Shown here one piece after another: positions 33,901-35,323 of a stretch of DNA of 35,323 nucleotides. The first letter of the stretch is position 1; each line of letters starts with the position of its first letter. Source of the stretch: an uncultured Acetatifactor sp. (GTDB lineage: Bacteria; Bacillota; Clostridia; Lachnospirales; Lachnospiraceae); contig CANPWJ010000004.1 in the NCBI GenBank assembly GCA_947584035.1, forward strand, positions 1 through 35,323, in the 5' to 3' direction. The notes under the pieces were generated by a model that did no database searches, was not told the origin of the DNA, and saw only the letters and a list, made by a program, of their open reading frames with translations. Position numbers and translations under genes: made by a program.

Positions 33901-34050
33901 TACTGTGTGGCAGAGGCGGGGATCCCGCCCGTGGCGATCGCCGCGGCAGCAGTCGCCGTGGCAGCCGTCCTCCTTCTCCTGGTGATCGGAAAAGCTGTGA
34001 GGGGGAAAAAGGCCCACAACAAGTCGAAAGCGGAGAAGAAGGAGCCGTAG
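30988..34050 (+). CDS. Secreted, membrane-anchored GLUG-repeat protein with an internal coiled-coil segment
   Basis: Signal peptide MRAAKKISLVLTMALLCSLLPDGRLTLAAEES; repeated YxGGIAGxxxGTIxxC GLUG-like units; coiled-coil about aa 330-575; C-terminal TM VAIAAAAVAVAAVLLLLVIG plus basic tail; starts in overlap with MMPL stop. Confidence 0.88.
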   Translation: MRAAKKISLVLTMALLCSLLPDGRLTLAAEESTSSASAGGADTAEEAPDTETLEIRTAEEFLEFVANCYIDGWSGNRRVVLKEDIDLSEEECPMIPVFAGTFDGEGHTISGFYSENNEYLAGLFRYIEADGVVKNLNLKGSVTGTEEEAYLGGLCGVNYGTIRNCSFQGIVSGRNKVGAIAGANESSGTISNCTVKGRITGYYMTGGVVGANYGTVNSCKNFSKINNDSEWVEEDDEIGVGIFLSINISEDQAELYSGVDTGGIAGYSSGTISRCVNYGRIGYEHTGYNIGGIAGRQVGNVLLCTNDGSVYGKKDVGGIVGQMEPYIEVSEAESLRNAVNKLHDLIDKTLDDVQKEKDVVKTDFDALTTYSENALNVGNAMADQIADFADTNMEQVRILEERKDHVTDSLPGIVDNVSSAQDSYGKVGDSLREAAGGLIDGVSGGDLSQTTENLSKAADHLHDVSDSLKAAAGGARDVVDYVNSQPDVQFVALDEQFHNNQENLHTQLIGVSDSLQRLSENASAYSKVVNEDLRAVNDQLNVVFNLLADHLSDYGDFSVEEMYEEVSDEDIESITIGRADSCTNTGVVKGDIHIGGIAGAMSIDDEDPEDNAAEHIKYEVGRHFITNCAVVDCVNDGYVSAKKDGAGGIVGYMEHGIVSGSEGYGEVESTEGGYVGGICGESQTVLRQCYALCSVSGGRNVGGIAGYADTLKDCRAIVNLESSGSSRGSIAGQIASYENLWKNGGEEAKVCRNYYVGDEVHGIDDVSYVGAAEPIEYADLLAEEGLPSEFRHLKVMYRVEDTFLGSQEVAYGESLADLKYPKIPEREGCYGVWPDYSDQVMKGNLVIEGEYKDNVTVVESDQRALLQSGKELELEDRPLALVEQTFTEDTVLKVDIQDVEPPQNVSGRENMVYHISLENGGVAPGEVFAVRILNPYKNAEVWGFLNGEWTKLEKKERGQYLQVDMTGEEAVYCVAEAGIPPVAIAAAAVAVAAVLLLLVIGKAVRGKKAHNKSKAEKKEP

Positions 34051-34253
34051 GACGAATCACAAGACGAACCGAGGGGTGAACCATAGGGCGAATCATAGGA
34101 TAGAGCACAGGTCGGGTCATAGAACAAATCACAGGGTGAACCGACGGATGGATCATAGGACGGAACGCAGAGGGAATCACAGGGTGAATCGCGGGACGAA
34201 CGGAAGGGCGAACCATAGGACGAACCGAGGGGCGGATCACAGGATAGTCACAG
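34039..34253 (+). repeat. Degenerate 12-bp tandem array (about 17 units, consensus near GRYGAAYCAYAG) straddling the stop codon of the GLUG gene
   Basis: Split every 12 bp from 34051: gacgaatcacaa gacgaaccgagg ggtgaaccatag ggcgaatcatag gatagagcacag gtcgggtcatag aacaaatcacag ggtgaaccgacg ...; preceding aaggagccgtag (34039-34050) fits the unit. Confidence 0.9.
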
Positions 34254-34277
34254 TCCGGTGGAGAAAAGGAGGATTTT

Positions 34278-34676
34278 ATGGAGGATATCCGAAAAGAGTT
34301 AAAGCGTACCAGGATTTTTTGTGCGGTTTCATCCGTCGTCACACTCTGTCTGCTGGCAGCTATCCTGTTCTTGATCGTGGAGATACAGCCGGTGCTCTCC
34401 TTTGCGGAGAAGGCGGGCCCGGTAGTGGAGCGGCTGTCCCAATTAGACATAGACGCTTTAAACGGCACCCTGGAGCAGCTGGACGGCAGCCTGGGACAGG
34501 TGAACTGGGAAGAATTGGGGAAATCTCTGGAGCAGCTGGATGTGGAGGAGATCAACGAGGCGATCCGGAATCTGGACACGGAGGAGCTCACGACCGCTCT
34601 GGAGAACCTGAATCGGGCGGTGGATACCCTGGAAGCTTTTGGAGAGAGGCTTCGGACGCTGTTCCTCCGGAATTGA
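34278..34676 (+). CDS. Small membrane protein with one TM and amphipathic/coiled-coil repeats
   Basis: 132 aa; TM FCAVSSVVTLCLLAAILFLIVEI followed by LDIDALNGTLEQLDGSLGQVNWEELGKSLEQLDVEEINEAIRNLDTEELTTALENLN; SD AAAGGAGG upstream. Confidence 0.85.
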   Translation: MEDIRKELKRTRIFCAVSSVVTLCLLAAILFLIVEIQPVLSFAEKAGPVVERLSQLDIDALNGTLEQLDGSLGQVNWEELGKSLEQLDVEEINEAIRNLDTEELTTALENLNRAVDTLEAFGERLRTLFLRN

Positions 34677-34745
34677 TCATATTTTCCGTTGCAACCGCTG
34701 TTGCGTTGGTGTATGATAATCTTAAAAAGGCAGGGAGGTATCGCT

Positions 34746-35231
34746 ATGAATCTGGTTATCACTATGAGCCGCCGGTTTGGCACGGGCGCCAGCGTGATCG
34801 CTGAGGAATTGTCCAAAAAACTGGGGATTCCCGTGTATGACAAGGCGTACATCGAGCATGAACTGAAGGACAGCGACTATGCGTCGGAGGCGGAGGTCAT
34901 CAAAGGACTGGCGAAAAACTCCTGTATCATTCTGGGCCGCTGCGCGTCGGAAATTCTGAAGAGACAGGCAAATGTCTTTAACGTATATGTCAGCGCCGCG
35001 AAGGAGGACCGCATCCACCGCATTATGCAGAAGATGGATCTCTCCTACGAGGACGCCAAGGCTATGCTGGAAAAGAACGACAAGGAGCGGGCGGAGTACT
35101 ATTATGAGCACACAGGCAAGGTTTGGGGCGACGTGAACAATTACCACATGATCCTGGACACGTCCACCTTGGGGATCGAAAACTGTGCCGACATTATGAT
35201 CAAATATTTCGAGCGGGTGGAGATCATCTAG
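34746..35231 (+). CDS. Cytidylate kinase-like family protein (compact P-loop NTPase)
   Basis: MNLVITMSRRFGTGASVIAEELSKKLGIPVYDKAYIEHELKD...SCIILGRCASEIL...FNVYVSAAKEDRIHRIM; SD GGGAGG upstream. Confidence 0.88.
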   Translation: MNLVITMSRRFGTGASVIAEELSKKLGIPVYDKAYIEHELKDSDYASEAEVIKGLAKNSCIILGRCASEILKRQANVFNVYVSAAKEDRIHRIMQKMDLSYEDAKAMLEKNDKERAEYYYEHTGKVWGDVNNYHMILDTSTLGIENCADIMIKYFERVEII

Positions 35232-35323
35232 TCCTTTGGCTTGGCGTCTGCCGATCTCGTGTAGAGGGTGTTCATTTCCGGATGGTTTTCAAGAGAGAAT
35301 TCATAGGGCACGGGGGACGATGA
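35228..35323 (-). CDS. Possible C-terminal end of a convergent minus-strand gene cut by window edge
   Basis: Minus-strand frame open from the edge: SSSPVPYEFSLENHPEMNTLYTRSADAKPKD*; stop overlaps the stop of the plus-strand kinase. Protein-like but short. Confidence 0.35.
   Translation of the reverse strand, partial: SSSPVPYEFSLENHPEMNTLYTRSADAKPKD

Noticed and set aside
34051-34253. Array considered as CRISPR
   Set aside because: 12-bp units without spacers and no cas genes; it is a tandem minisatellite.

Overview
This window looks like the chromosomal replication-origin neighbourhood of a Clostridia (probably Lachnospiraceae-like) bacterium. Left of about 13.0 kb, genes run on the minus strand: dnaA, dnaN, yaaA (S4 domain), recF, gyrB, gyrA, a CPA2-type cation/proton antiporter, a two-domain AAA+ ATPase, and an edge-truncated DUF4157/HELTH protein absent from the supplied ORF track. 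Right of oriC, genes run on the plus strand: rpmH (44 aa, also absent from the track), rnpA, yidD, yidC, jag/khpB, mnmE, mnmG, a small hypothetical, rsmG, a soluble NarL-type kinase and response regulator, two perfect parS sites, parA, parB, a DUF4446-like protein, an HD-GYP protein, serS, a DUF3881-like protein and tRNA-Arg(CCU). These are followed by an apparent operon of MMPL/RND transporter, a 1020-aa secreted GLUG/coiled-coil protein, a small coiled-coil membrane protein and a cytidylate-kinase-like protein. The strongest lead is at the left edge: the AAA+ ATPase plus DUF4157 pair is a typical signature of an extracellular contractile injection system (eCIS) locus, here about 10 kb from oriC and continuing outside the window. 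Other leads are a 30-bp perfect palindrome that is both parS and a likely terminator, 12-bp (tetrapeptide-phased) repeat arrays at four places including inside gyrB and straddling a stop codon, an intrinsic-terminator-like hairpin between rpmH and rnpA, and the MMPL/GLUG operon. All product calls come from reading motifs by eye; no database search was run.
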